NCBI GenBank assembly: GCA_017472365.1 | Contig: JAFUQN010000007.1 | Location: forward strand, 1-51,170 | Source: Bacillota bacterium | GTDB taxonomy: Bacteria; Bacillota; Clostridia; Peptostreptococcales; Anaerovoracaceae | Length of the DNA: 51,170 bases | Reading direction: 5' to 3' | Made by a program: the position numbers and the translations under genes | The notes under the pieces: generated by a model | Seen by the model: only the letters and a program-made list of their open reading frames with translations | The model's database searches: none | Told to the model about the DNA's origin: nothing | Part shown: piece after piece, positions 25,528-34,417 of the stretch | How the letters are laid out: each line of letters opens with the position of its first letter | Position numbering within the stretch: position 1 is the stretch's first letter

Positions 25528-26040
25528 TTATGCCTGGTTTTTATACTTGTTATAAAGCTCAATATCGATCAAACCGTCGTCCATCATTTTCTCGGCCCAC
25601 AGCTGAAGAGCTTCAACCGTGATGGAGATACGTTCCAATTCTTCCTGAATATAAATAAAGTCCTTGATTTCGTCGTTGTCGATTTTACCGTCAGCGGCGA
25701 TGTCGATAAAGCGTTCTTTCTGCTTGTTCATGGAATTCAAAGATGACAGCATTTCCAAAACTATTCGGGACAAATCCTTCATCTTGACCTCAGGAACGTA
25801 CTGTTCGCCGATGGGACATTCGTTGGCGCAGTAGTAGTTGCAGAGGTCCGGTGCTTTGTATTTGTCAGACATCAGAAGAACTTCCTCTGGATGAGGAACA
25901 GTCTTTTCGTTTTCAATACGTTCCAGACGTTCCGGTGTGATTCCTTCTAAAAGCTCGCTGGCCTTTTCGCGGGAGAGATCCAACTCTTCTCTCAGCGTCT
26001 GATAGATATTCTTGTTTTCTTTCGTAGATACGCGACCCAT
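25528..26040 (-). CDS. XRE-like helix-turn-helix regulator
   Basis: A 170-residue protein. Residues 10-65 form a lambda-repressor-like DNA-binding domain (TLREELDLSREKASELLEGITPERLERIENEKTVPHPEEVLLMSDKY). A cysteine group, CNYYCANECPIG (residues 67-78), follows and may bind metal; the rest is helical and charged. ATG 26040 is preceded by GGAGGAATG on the minus strand. A TATAAT on the minus strand (26080-26075) suggests a promoter. It was possibly cotranscribed with the GNAT remnant. Confidence 0.7.
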   Translation of the reverse strand: MGRVSTKENKNIYQTLREELDLSREKASELLEGITPERLERIENEKTVPHPEEVLLMSDKYKAPDLCNYYCANECPIGEQYVPEVKMKDLSRIVLEMLSSLNSMNKQKERFIDIAADGKIDNDEIKDFIYIQEELERISITVEALQLWAEKMMDDGLIDIELYNKYKNQA

Positions 26041-26183
26041 AAATTACATTCCTCCAAACCGAGATAGTACATATATTATACCGTAAAGAGAATCTGCTGC
26101 GCCAAAAAACTGTTAAAAATCGAAAGTATTTTGTAGTTTTTGAGGAAATAGGTCGTGTTATTCTGCAGATTCTGTCATGTTTT

Positions 26184-26190
26184 TTCGACA
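26184..26190. promoter_or_regulatory. Single 0A-box-like TTCGACA
   Basis: The complement of TGTCGAA, the Spo0A recognition heptamer, lies in the intergenic region between the divergent HTH gene and the small ORF. A single heptamer has little weight alone. Confidence 0.25.
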
Positions 26191-26264
26191 GATTTCGAGG
26201 TAAGATAAAGTCACAAAAGGGATTTACATAGATTAGAGATTCGCTCACGAAGGGAGGGAGGAAC

Positions 26265-26375
26265 ATGAAAGCGAAAGAGCGGGTGTTGACTGCAAGGCTG
26301 TTGCAAAAACTCAAAACTTGTCCGCAACTGATGATTCAGCTGGGGATCACTGTGAGCGAATCGAAAACGAAATGA
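26265..26375 (+). CDS. 36-residue small protein
   Basis: Short frame MKAKERVLTARLLQKL to ESKTK (stop 26373-26375), preceded by a very strong AGGGAGGGAGG at optimal distance. The product is basic, has no cysteine pair or membrane segment, and is predicted mostly helical. It is followed 27 bases later by a membrane protein gene on the same strand. I believe similar short basic ORFs occur in other Clostridia but cannot verify it here. Function unknown. Confidence 0.5.
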   Translation: MKAKERVLTARLLQKLKTCPQLMIQLGITVSESKTK

Positions 26376-26402
26376 ATTGCCTGAGGGCAGAAAGGATATA
26401 AG

Positions 26403-26627
26403 ATGTTTGAACTTTTATTAGTAATATGTACGGTCATGTTTCTCGGCGGTTTTATAAAGCTGGCCTGGGCGGCGACATGGGGATTGTTTAAGATTCTGGG
26501 TGTCCTGTTGTCGGTCATCGCATTTCCGATCATCTTTATTGGTGTTTTAGTCGTAGGTTTGGGAACTTACCTGTTGTTTCCGGTTTTACTTTTGATTGCA
26601 GCGTTCGGATGTATTAGCAAAGCGTGA
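26403..26627 (+). CDS. Small hydrophobic membrane protein
   Basis: A 74-residue protein composed almost wholly of three hydrophobic segments (about residues 3-22, 25-45 and 48-70) with glycine-rich turns and a C-terminal SKA. No family recognised. AAAGGA lies upstream of ATG 26403. Its codon use and the hairpin terminator just downstream support a real gene. Confidence 0.55.
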   Translation: MFELLLVICTVMFLGGFIKLAWAATWGLFKILGVLLSVIAFPIIFIGVLVVGLGTYLLFPVLLLIAAFGCISKA

Positions 26628-26655
26628 ACGTTTCGCATATAATGATACTTTTTCA

Positions 26656-26689
26656 AAGAAAGGCCACACACGTGGCTCTTTCATTTTAT
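26656..26689 (+). terminator. Probable terminator after the small membrane protein
   Basis: GAAAGGCCAC and GTGGCTCTTTC pair with one mismatch around an ACAC loop, followed by ATTTTAT. Confidence 0.5.
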
Positions 26690-26750
26690 CCGCGAAAAAA
26701 ACAAGTACTGTTGCAGAGGTTATTTCAAACAGCTGTAAAAGGAGAAAACT

Positions 26751-27575
26751 ATGACGAAAATGATTTCAATGGAAAAGCTTGCGTGGATCGCGGGACTTCT
26801 GGTAATTGCGCTTATCAGCGTCTTTCTGTTGGCGCCGGTGATGAGTTCACAGGAACACCATGCGGAGACCATCGCATCGCTGGATGAAAAGAAGATGACG
26901 GCTATGGAACTGACGGCAGCCATGGTCGGTGCATCGTCGCTTGTGGCTTTGGTTCCCGGGGGCGTGACGGATCCCGTGGCAAACCAGATCATGGATCTGA
27001 CATCCTGGCTCATGTTGGTGGCAGGAGTGTTATTCCTGGAAAAATTTCTGGTGACGGTTTTAGGACACGCGGCTTTCAGCTACATTGTTCCTATTGCCTG
27101 CGGAATTGGGATATTGGCCGTTCTCTTCGATTGGCAAAGTCTGAAACGTACGGCATGGAAGCTGGGAATATTCGGGTTGATTATTGCGTTGATTATTCCG
27201 ATCAGCGTGGATATCAGTAATCAATTTGACGAAGCACATCGCGCATCGGTTCAGGAAGCCATTGATTCTGTTCCGGTGGAGAATGTGGAACTGAATACGG
27301 AGACGGCGTTGGATCAGGGATGGATCGATTCGCTGTTTTCAAAATTAGAAAATGGTGTTTCCAATCTGACGCAGAAGGGCGAAGAATTGCTGAACAGAGG
27401 AAAAGAATGGATCAGTCAGTTTATCGATGCTGTGGCGGTACTGGTAATCACCACATGCGTGATCCCCGTCGGTACGATTCTGGCGGCAATCTGGCTGGCG
27501 AAGCTGTTGTTTGGGCTGCAGTTGAATCTTCCGCGGAAGAATCCGCTGGATATCCGGAAAATGTGGAAACGGTAG
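26751..27575 (+). CDS. Hypothetical membrane protein with amphipathic middle
   Basis: A 274-residue protein of unknown function. It has a membrane segment near residues 10-28, an extracytoplasmic or cytosolic stretch with MELTAAMVGASSLVALVPGG, three more membrane segments from about 83 to 153, a helical charged stretch (about 155-225, with EAIDSVPVEN and QKGEELLNRGKEW) and a final segment before a basic tail. ATG 26751 follows AAAAGGAGAA. Possibly a relative of poorly described Clostridia integral membrane proteins. A bidirectional terminator follows. Confidence 0.6.
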   Translation: MTKMISMEKLAWIAGLLVIALISVFLLAPVMSSQEHHAETIASLDEKKMTAMELTAAMVGASSLVALVPGGVTDPVANQIMDLTSWLMLVAGVLFLEKFLVTVLGHAAFSYIVPIACGIGILAVLFDWQSLKRTAWKLGIFGLIIALIIPISVDISNQFDEAHRASVQEAIDSVPVENVELNTETALDQGWIDSLFSKLENGVSNLTQKGEELLNRGKEWISQFIDAVAVLVITTCVIPVGTILAAIWLAKLLFGLQLNLPRKNPLDIRKMWKR

Positions 27576-27626
27576 AAGTCTCACGGAAGGGAGGTTCCTG
27601 TAAAACAAAAATGCGTGTGTAATGAA

Positions 27627-27660
27627 AAAAGAGCAGTTCACTGTGAACTGCTCTTTTGGT
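27627..27660. terminator. Bidirectional terminator
   Basis: AAAAGAGCAGTTCA (27627-27640) pairs with TGAACTGCTCTTTT (27644-27657). It separates the converging membrane-protein and FMN-barrel genes. Confidence 0.88.
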
Positions 27661-27670
27661 GTTTTTGAAA

Positions 27671-28147
27671 TTATGCTTCGTTGACCAGCTTTCCGCACAT
27701 GTGCTCCGGAACCAGCTTCATCAGAAGGGTGTTTTTGGTGCTTTCGCGGATTTCGCGTTCGATGTATTCGGTATCGTCAGTGAACTTGTAGCTCAACTTT
27801 CTGGCGATGTCGGCGATGATTTCGTGGTCTTCGATCAGTTCCATCTTACCGAAGATGATGACGCTCTTGACGTTCAGAGCCCATTCCCCTTCGCGGCGGA
27901 AACCTTTGTCATATACACAGTAAGAAACCTTGTTATCTTTCTTCAGTGCATCCGGTCTGTGACCTTTCTTTCCGCTGTGGAAGTAGATGGCACCGTCTTC
28001 TTCGTTATACCAGTGATTCATGGGCATTCCATAAGGATAGCCGTCATCACCCTGGACGGACAGAACACCGCGGGTCTCGGTCTTCAGGACTTCGATGCAT
28101 TCTTCGGTGGAAATCTGCTGCTTAATTCTAACTAATTCTCTGAACAT
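27671..28147 (-). CDS. Pyridoxamine-oxidase-like FMN-binding protein
   Basis: A 158-residue split-barrel flavoprotein. The N-terminal RGVLSVQGDDGYPYGMPMNHWYNEEDGAIYFHSGKKGHRPDALKKDNKVSYCVYD is the FMN-binding core of the PNPOx-like family (PF12900-type, related to NimA nitroreductases). Members reduce nitro compounds or unknown electrophiles in the cytosol. 158 residues is usual. GGAGG lies just before ATG 28147. Last gene of the nudC operon. Confidence 0.8.
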   Translation of the reverse strand: MFRELVRIKQQISTEECIEVLKTETRGVLSVQGDDGYPYGMPMNHWYNEEDGAIYFHSGKKGHRPDALKKDNKVSYCVYDKGFRREGEWALNVKSVIIFGKMELIEDHEIIADIARKLSYKFTDDTEYIEREIRESTKNTLLMKLVPEHMCGKLVNEA

Positions 28148-28180
28148 AATATACTCCTCCTGTGGATCGATATGTTTTTA

Positions 28181-28654
28181 CTACTGCGGTCTCTTGTCCA
28201 CATCCTTGACGCCGGGAAGTGCCAGCAGCACGGAAATTACAAGAATCGCAGGGAAGGTCGCGGAAATGTTGTCCATCATCAGGTCCAGGACGTAGAAACA
28301 GATGGCGTTAGCGGCGGTACCCAGGGCAATGTATAGCGCCGAAGCTGCTCCCTTGGTGATCATATGCTGAACACACATGATGCGGGGGATCTGAGTCACA
28401 AGACGGATCAGCGGATAGGAAATGGCGGTGGCTGCCAGGAAGAACAGAACCACGCTCATGGGAGATTCCGACTGGAAGCCGAAAAAGCTCATGACCATAC
28501 CGCCGCCGAAGGCGATTGCGCCGATGACGGCAATGACGACTGCGAATCCCAGAAGGTAGCCAAACAGGCCGTTACCGGATTTCTTACGCGGAGCGGAAGT
28601 ACTGGTTTTTGCGGAAGACTTCTTGTCCAGACGTTTGATATTCTTTTTACTCAT
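28181..28654 (-). CDS. Hypothetical membrane protein with basic N-terminus
   Basis: A 157-residue protein: a 30-residue Lys/Ser/Ala-rich basic N-terminus followed by about four membrane segments (LLGFAVVIAVIGAIAFGGGMVMSFFGF; VVLFFLAATAISY; a middle segment; FPAILVISVLLALPG). No known domain was recognised. Lies 28 bases after nudC and 33 bases before the FMN-barrel gene, so probably one transcript. Confidence 0.6.
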   Translation of the reverse strand: MSKKNIKRLDKKSSAKTSTSAPRKKSGNGLFGYLLGFAVVIAVIGAIAFGGGMVMSFFGFQSESPMSVVLFFLAATAISYPLIRLVTQIPRIMCVQHMITKGAASALYIALGTAANAICFYVLDLMMDNISATFPAILVISVLLALPGVKDVDKRPQ

Positions 28655-28682
28655 ATAAACCTCTTTATTATTTATTCTTAGC

Positions 28683-29591
28683 TTATTTCAGCCAGTTGAC
28701 ATATTCTCCTCTGCGGAAGGTGTCGATCAGAGTGAAGGAAAGGCTCATGGTGGGTTCTTCCTTCAGCTCGCTGCGGTCGAACCAGCGTGCTTCTGCCAGT
28801 TCCGTTTCCTGGATCGTTACGGTGTCGTCACCATCAAGTTCCGCGTAAAATCCCATCATTTCGATACCGGTCAGACCCCAGGGCTGGGATTTGAAATAAT
28901 GGAGCTTTCCGACTTTGAGTCCAACTTCTTCCATGACTTCGCGGCGGACGCAGTCTTCGATGGTTTCGCCGATTTCCACGTAACCGGCAATCAACGCAAA
29001 TTTTTTGAATTCACCCAGTCCCTTTGCCAGTAAAATGCGGTCCGTTTTCGGATCCACCACGGCCACGGCAACAGCGGGAGAAATCTGCGGATAGATGATG
29101 TTTCCGCAGGATTCGCAGTACATGGCGCGTTCTTTGGCGTGAGGAACGGTCATGGAACCGCAACGGCCGCAGAAACAGTGTTTGTTCATCCAGTCAGACA
29201 GGTGATAGCTTACCATCATGGCGTGCCCGACACAGTTGTCGCTTTGCTGACGGACTTTCTGGATGTGGAGAAAACGAAGCGTATTTCCGGTGGCTCCAGT
29301 CCAATCGCTGTCGACAGGTTCCGTACCGGGATTGAAGATCCGGTCCATGGGAACGAGGATGTATCCGATCTCGTCAATGGCAAACAGATACTGTAAGCGG
29401 CGGCTTTCTCTGATGCGCTGCTGCTGTTCGGGAGTGAAGTCGTTGAGCTGAGGGAAGATCGCCTTATCTTCTCCGGCAGTGATGTCCATCAGGACCTTGT
29501 TTCCGTCGTAACATACGATGGCATCCAGATCCTTCAGGGGACGCGGTGTATATTCATTATGAAATACGTGGGGTGCGATATCCTGAATCAT
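28683..29591 (-). CDS. nudC: NudC-type Nudix NAD pyrophosphatase, variant
   Basis: A 302-residue protein with an N-terminal domain, a zinc ribbon (C141, C144, C159, C162) and a Nudix box fitting Gx5Ex7REUxEExG exactly (G203 to G224). It should cleave NADH or NAD-capped RNA to the mononucleotides. NudC enzymes carry SQPWPFPxS after the Nudix box; here it is SQPWGLTG (235-242), so specificity may differ. ATG 29591 is preceded by AAGGAG on the minus strand. First gene of a three-gene operon. Confidence 0.85.
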   Translation of the reverse strand: MIQDIAPHVFHNEYTPRPLKDLDAIVCYDGNKVLMDITAGEDKAIFPQLNDFTPEQQQRIRESRRLQYLFAIDEIGYILVPMDRIFNPGTEPVDSDWTGATGNTLRFLHIQKVRQQSDNCVGHAMMVSYHLSDWMNKHCFCGRCGSMTVPHAKERAMYCESCGNIIYPQISPAVAVAVVDPKTDRILLAKGLGEFKKFALIAGYVEIGETIEDCVRREVMEEVGLKVGKLHYFKSQPWGLTGIEMMGFYAELDGDDTVTIQETELAEARWFDRSELKEEPTMSLSFTLIDTFRRGEYVNWLK

Positions 29592-29676
29592 GAAAGAACT
29601 CCTTCTGTCAGTTGAAATTGGTAGTTGTGTATCGTACCGGCAGGTACTTATTTATTGTATCTCAGAGGCTGGGAGA

Positions 29677-29706
29677 TTGTCAACGACAGAGGAAATGTGT
29701 TATCAT
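29677..29706 (+). promoter_or_regulatory. Promoter of the MBL hydrolase gene
   Basis: TTGTCA at 29677-29682 and TATCAT at 29701-29706 with an 18-base spacer. This sits between divergent genes. Confidence 0.55.
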
Positions 29707-29758
29707 AAAAGGTAGCGAAAAAGCTCGAAAACGTTTGATTGCGGAAGGAGAACGATTT

Positions 29759-30661
29759 ATGTACGAATTGATCCAGGTGGGAGAAAACACCTTTTATATC
29801 GATTGTCCGGCTAAGATGGGGGTCTATCGCACGTCAGAAACGGAAGCGGTTCTCATTGACAGCGGAAATGATAAGGATGCAGCGAAAAAAGTATTGAAGC
29901 ATTTCGACCAGCAGGGATGGAAACTGACCGTGGTGGTCAATACACACTCCCATGCAGATCACATCGGTGGAAATGCTCTGCTTCAGCAGAGAACGGGCTG
30001 TAAAATCTATGGACCGTCGGTGGAATGCGGAACGATCAAAGACCCGCTGTACGAGCCGTCGCTTCTCTACGGGGGATATCCGTTCAAGGAGCTGCGCAAT
30101 AAATTCCTCATGGCCCAGCCTACGGAAACATGCCTCGTGATCGATGAAAAAGGAGTTGCTCACGGAAAGAACGTCCTTCCGGAAGGCATGGAGCTGGTGG
30201 GACTCCCGGGCCACGCCATGAACATGATCGGGGTCAAAACACCGGACGACATTTGGTTTATGGCTGACTGCGTATCATCGTCCAACGTTCTGTCGAAGTA
30301 TCACGTCAACTTTGTCTATGATGTGGCGGAGTATCTCCGGACGCTGGATAAAGTGGAAGGAATGAAGGCGAAGCTGTTCATACCGGCTCATACGCAGCCG
30401 GTGGAATCCATGGAACAGCTGGCAGCGATGAACCGCGACAAGGTTTTGGAAATCCGCGATCTGCTTCTCAGCATTTGCGGAGAAGCTGTTACTTTTGAAG
30501 ATATTCTGGCTCACGTGTTCCGTCACTACGATTTGGTGATGGACTTCAACCAGAGTGTTCTGGTGGGGAGCACGATCCGGTCGTATCTCAGCTGGATGAA
30601 GGATGAAGGACTTCTGAACGCCGTGATCGAGGATTATCGCGTGTACTGGATGACCATATAA
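29759..30661 (+). CDS. MBL-fold metallohydrolase
   Basis: A 300-residue metallo-beta-lactamase-fold hydrolase. The metal motif is NTHSHADHIGG (H63, H65, D67, H68), with later ligands in GLPGHA and ADCV and a C-terminal winged-helix-like tail (LAHVFRHYDLVMDFNQSVLVGSTIRSYLSWMKDEG). That tail resembles the C-terminal helix region of the LACTB2-like subgroup. An upstream in-frame start at 29612 would add 49 residues crossing the promoter, so ATG 29759 with GAAGGAGA is preferred. Ten bases precede pyrC. Confidence 0.82.
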   Translation: MYELIQVGENTFYIDCPAKMGVYRTSETEAVLIDSGNDKDAAKKVLKHFDQQGWKLTVVVNTHSHADHIGGNALLQQRTGCKIYGPSVECGTIKDPLYEPSLLYGGYPFKELRNKFLMAQPTETCLVIDEKGVAHGKNVLPEGMELVGLPGHAMNMIGVKTPDDIWFMADCVSSSNVLSKYHVNFVYDVAEYLRTLDKVEGMKAKLFIPAHTQPVESMEQLAAMNRDKVLEIRDLLLSICGEAVTFEDILAHVFRHYDLVMDFNQSVLVGSTIRSYLSWMKDEGLLNAVIEDYRVYWMTI

Positions 30662-30671
30662 GGAGGAAGAC

Positions 30672-31955
30672 ATGATTTTAATTAAAAACGGACGGGTCAT
30701 GGACCCCAGAAGCGGACGCGATGAAGTGACCGATCTGGTCATCAGTGAAGGAAAGATCTGTTGCATCGGAGCTGCGGAAGAAGCGCAGTGCTGTGGTGTA
30801 ACGTATGACCGCGTGATCGATGCTGCCGGAAAGGTAGTGGCCCCGGGGCTGATCGACGTTCATATCCACTTCCGTGATCCGGGAGTGACACATAAAGAAG
30901 ATATTGTTACAGGGGCAAACGCCGCGAAGCGCGGCGGCTATACCACTGTGGTTCTCATGGCCAACACGAAGCCGGTGGTGGACAACGAAGAAACACTGGC
31001 TTATGTTTTGGAAAAGGGAAAGACCACAGGGATCAATGTTCTGCAGGATTGCTGCATCACCAAGGGAATGGCCGGTAAGGAACTGGTGGATATGAAAGCA
31101 TTGCGAGAAGCAGGTGCGGCTGGATTTACCGATGACGGACTCCCGATTATGGATACAAAAGTGACACTGGAAGCCATGAAGATGGCGAAGGAACTGGGCG
31201 TGGTGCTGAGCTACCATGAAGAAGACCCGGCATTGATCGACAAGGCCGGCGTCAATCAGGGAAAGGTCAGCGAAGAACTGGGCTTCCCCGGAGCTTCGAG
31301 AGCTGCAGAGGATGTGATGGTTGCCAGAGACTGTGCACTGGCGCTTCAGACCGGAGCGAGAGTGAACATCCAGCACATCAGCTCCAGGGTAGCTGTGGAA
31401 CAGGTGCGCCTGGCAAAGCGTCTGGGCGGTGACGTCTGGGCAGAAGCTTCCCCTCATCATTTCACTTTGACAGAAGAAGCGGTAAAACTTTACGGTGTCA
31501 ATGCCAAGATGAATCCGCCGCTGCGTACGGAAGAAGACCGTCAGGCGATTATTGAGGCTTTGAAAGATGATACCATTGAAATCATCGCAACGGACCATGC
31601 GCCTCATACGGAAGAAGAAAAGGGCGTGGGATTACTGAACGCTCCCAGCGGAATCACCGGCCTCGAAACGGCCTTAGCATTGGGAATCACCAGTCTGGTG
31701 AAGGAAGGCCATCTGAGCCTGATGCATTTATTGGACAAGCTGACCAACAAGCCGGCCATGATGTACGGGCTGGACAGCGACTCCATCGAAGAAGGACGTG
31801 CAGCGGATCTGGTGATTTTCGATCCGGAAGAACTGTGGACCGTGACCGACAATTTCGCATCCAAGGCAAAGAATTCTCCGTTCATCGGCTGGGAACTGCA
31901 GGGAAAGGTGAAATTCACCATCTGCGGCGGCGAAGTGGTCTATGAAGACAAATAG
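30672..31955 (+). CDS. pyrC: Dihydroorotase, class I
   Basis: Zinc hydrolase of pyrimidine biosynthesis, converting carbamoyl-aspartate to dihydroorotate. The 427 residues are standard. HIHFRDPG holds H64 and H66, the TxVxMANTKP segment follows, and the DHAPHT motif contains the catalytic Asp. GGAGGAAG precedes ATG 30672. No other pyr gene is present in the window; pyrC is instead between an MBL hydrolase and a transporter 8 bases downstream. The family also contains hydantoinases and allantoinases, which lack the MANT segment, so pyrC is favoured. Confidence 0.88.
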   Translation: MILIKNGRVMDPRSGRDEVTDLVISEGKICCIGAAEEAQCCGVTYDRVIDAAGKVVAPGLIDVHIHFRDPGVTHKEDIVTGANAAKRGGYTTVVLMANTKPVVDNEETLAYVLEKGKTTGINVLQDCCITKGMAGKELVDMKALREAGAAGFTDDGLPIMDTKVTLEAMKMAKELGVVLSYHEEDPALIDKAGVNQGKVSEELGFPGASRAAEDVMVARDCALALQTGARVNIQHISSRVAVEQVRLAKRLGGDVWAEASPHHFTLTEEAVKLYGVNAKMNPPLRTEEDRQAIIEALKDDTIEIIATDHAPHTEEEKGVGLLNAPSGITGLETALALGITSLVKEGHLSLMHLLDKLTNKPAMMYGLDSDSIEEGRAADLVIFDPEELWTVTDNFASKAKNSPFIGWELQGKVKFTICGGEVVYEDK

Positions 31956-31963
31956 GTGAGACC

Positions 31964-33085
31964 ATGACGGGAAAAGAAAAAGTATTCGCATGGATCAAAG
32001 GGGAGGCGGTTCTTTGCATTGCCGCAGTCTGCGCTTTGGCTTCCATGATTTTTGTACCGCCAACGGCAGAATACATCGGCTATATCGATGTGAGGGTCCT
32101 GTGCCTGCTGTTCTGTCTGATGACGGTGGTTCTGGGGTTTCAGGCCTGTGGTCTGTTCGATGTTTTGGCGCAGAAGATGCTGGAAGGAGAACGGAGAAAC
32201 CGTGCGGTGTATCTGATGCTGGTGATGCTGCCGTTCTTTGTGTCCATGCTGGTGACTAACGATGTGGCTCTGATCACATTCGTTCCCTTTACAGTCCTGG
32301 TACTGGAGCTGGTACGCCGCCGGAACATGCTGATCCGCATCGTGGTCCTTCAGACCATCGCTGCCAACCTGGGGAGTATGGCAACCCCGGTGGGAAATCC
32401 GCAGAACTTGTTTTTGTATGCCAACTATGAGTTGAGCGCCGGTCAGTTCTTCGGTCTTCTCGTACCGCCCACCATCGTCAGTCTTGTGGTACTGGCGCTG
32501 GCTTCCGTTTTGGTGAAGGGTGAGACGATCCACGTGACGTTTTTGGAAAAGACGAAGCTTCGCGAAACGAAGAAACTGGCGGTGTACGCAGTGCTCTTCG
32601 GACTCTGCTTACTGTCGGTGTTTAAAGTTCTCCACTACGGCCTTCTGACTATTATTGTAGCGCTGGCGTTCTTTGTTTTGGACCGGCCGCTGCTGAAAAA
32701 AGTGGATTACAGCTTACTGCTGACCTTTATCTGTTTCTTCATATTTTCCGGAAATCTGGGAGAAATGCCTGCCGTTCAGGAAGTTCTGGGTGGATTATTG
32801 CAGAAGAATACTCTTTTGACATCCATCATGGCCAGTCAGGTCATCAGCAACGTCCCGGCAGCAGTACTGCTCTCCGGGTTTACGGATCAGTGGAAGGAAC
32901 TGCTTCTGGGCGTGGACGTGGGCGGTCTGGGAACTCCCATCGCATCGCTGGCCAGCCTGATTTCTTTGAAATTATATCTGAAAACGGAAGGGGCACAGCC
33001 TCTGAAATACATGATCGTATTTACGATCGCCAATATCATCGGTCTGGCGGTTCTGATCCCACTGTCGATGATCCTCGTTGCATAA
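31964..33085 (+). CDS. Ion-transporter superfamily permease (citrate/arsenite-like)
   Basis: A 373-residue membrane protein with about ten segments. LVTNDVALITFVPFT and the mirrored SNVPAAVLLSGF, plus ANLGSMATPVGNPQN, are the two inverted-repeat signature motifs of the ArsB/NhaD/DASS families. Those families move dicarboxylates, citrate, arsenite or sodium-proton exchange. It lies 8 bases after pyrC, so a pyrimidine-pathway acid such as orotate or carbamoyl-aspartate is conceivable, but this is only a guess from position. Shorter than DASS carriers, closer to NhaD or CitM-like short forms. Confidence 0.8.
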   Translation: MTGKEKVFAWIKGEAVLCIAAVCALASMIFVPPTAEYIGYIDVRVLCLLFCLMTVVLGFQACGLFDVLAQKMLEGERRNRAVYLMLVMLPFFVSMLVTNDVALITFVPFTVLVLELVRRRNMLIRIVVLQTIAANLGSMATPVGNPQNLFLYANYELSAGQFFGLLVPPTIVSLVVLALASVLVKGETIHVTFLEKTKLRETKKLAVYAVLFGLCLLSVFKVLHYGLLTIIVALAFFVLDRPLLKKVDYSLLLTFICFFIFSGNLGEMPAVQEVLGGLLQKNTLLTSIMASQVISNVPAAVLLSGFTDQWKELLLGVDVGGLGTPIASLASLISLKLYLKTEGAQPLKYMIVFTIANIIGLAVLIPLSMILVA

Positions 33086-33121
33086 TAGAACCGATGAGGT
33101 ACACAACCAAAGGAGAATAAC

Positions 33122-34372
33122 ATGGAATTACAAGAATCATTTATCAATAAACGACGGATCAGCCTTGCAGCCGGAGTCATGATCAATCTGCTGGGCGGTG
33201 TGGCCTACGCATGGAGTGTGTTCGTGCTGCCGATGCACGAAAAATATGGCTGGTCCATGAGCGCCCTGTCGCTGGCTTACACCATGTCCGCCATGACATC
33301 GATGCTGGGGAATATTTTCATCGTTCCCTGGGCCAGAAAGAATCTGACCATGAAGCAGATCGTCCTGCTGGGCGGTCTGTCTTACGGAAGCGGCGTAGCG
33401 CTGTCCGGTTTTGCACCGAATATCTGGTTGTTTTATCTGACCTTCGGGATCATGAACGGGCTGGGAAATGCACTGTACTATCCCTGCCTGATCTCGTATT
33501 CCCAGCAGATTTTTCCGGAACGGTCCGGTTTTTCCAGCGGCATGGTAACCGCAGGGTATGGTATGGGTGCCGTTGTATGGGCATCTGTGGCCAACTGGCT
33601 GTATCACAAAACGGGCGACATTTCCATGGCTCTTCTGATCCTGGGCGTGATTTTCCTGATCGGGATCTGCAGTCTTTCCCGACTGATCTATGAAGTTCCG
33701 GGGGGATTCAGCGACTATGTGAGAGGAAAGCGAAACAGTGGAGAAAGTGCGAAAAAGCCGGCCGCTGTCAGCCTTCAGGAAAAACCGCGTGCAGAAATGC
33801 TGAAAGACCCCATGTTCTACGCATTTTATATCTGCATTATCGCCGGAATCCTCTGCGGAACCATGGTGGTTTCCCACGGATCCCCCATCGTTCAGACACA
33901 GCTGGGTATGACGGCGGAAGCGGCTGCCGCCATCGTCAGTGTATTTTCTCTGGCGAATATGGCTGGTCGATTTGCCTGGGGAACGATTTCCGATAAGATC
34001 GGACGTCTTCCGGCCACAAGAATTCTGTACATCTGCATGGTGAGCGGTATGGCGGGGATGTTCCTGTTCCATGTGACCGTTCCCTTCGTTGCATCCATGG
34101 TTCTGGTCATGTTCTGTTATGGCGGTCTTGCATCGCTGATGGCACCGCTGACCTCCAACCTGTTCGGTGCAAAATACATTACGGAAAACTACGGGATCGT
34201 ATTCACTGTATATGGAATTTCCAGTCTGATCGCCACACCGCTGGCAGCGAAGATCCTGGAAGCCACCGGCGTGTACGATACGGCGTTCCTGGTGGGTTTG
34301 AGCTTTGCGGCAGTGGGTCTGATCTGCAATCTGATCGTATCCGCAAAGGAAAAAAAGCTGCGCAGAGGGTAG
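33122..34372 (+). CDS. MFS carrier of the OFA family
   Basis: A 416-residue 12-segment transporter. Key segments are MINLLGGVAYAWSVFVLPMHEKYGWS (helix 1 of the oxalate/formate antiporter family), GNALYYPCLISYSQQIFPERSGFSSGMVTAGYGMGAVVWA and, in the second half, GRFAWGTISDKIGR, the MFS loop motif. Members exchange organic acids. AAAGGAGAAT precedes ATG 33122. It sits between the pyrC-linked permease and an acyl-CoA synthetase gene 45 bases downstream, so the two may import and activate a carboxylate. Confidence 0.85.
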   Translation: MELQESFINKRRISLAAGVMINLLGGVAYAWSVFVLPMHEKYGWSMSALSLAYTMSAMTSMLGNIFIVPWARKNLTMKQIVLLGGLSYGSGVALSGFAPNIWLFYLTFGIMNGLGNALYYPCLISYSQQIFPERSGFSSGMVTAGYGMGAVVWASVANWLYHKTGDISMALLILGVIFLIGICSLSRLIYEVPGGFSDYVRGKRNSGESAKKPAAVSLQEKPRAEMLKDPMFYAFYICIIAGILCGTMVVSHGSPIVQTQLGMTAEAAAAIVSVFSLANMAGRFAWGTISDKIGRLPATRILYICMVSGMAGMFLFHVTVPFVASMVLVMFCYGGLASLMAPLTSNLFGAKYITENYGIVFTVYGISSLIATPLAAKILEATGVYDTAFLVGLSFAAVGLICNLIVSAKEKKLRRG

Positions 34373-34417
34373 GCTGCGCATAATAAAATTTGAGAGTGTG
34401 TGAATGGAGAATGAAAA

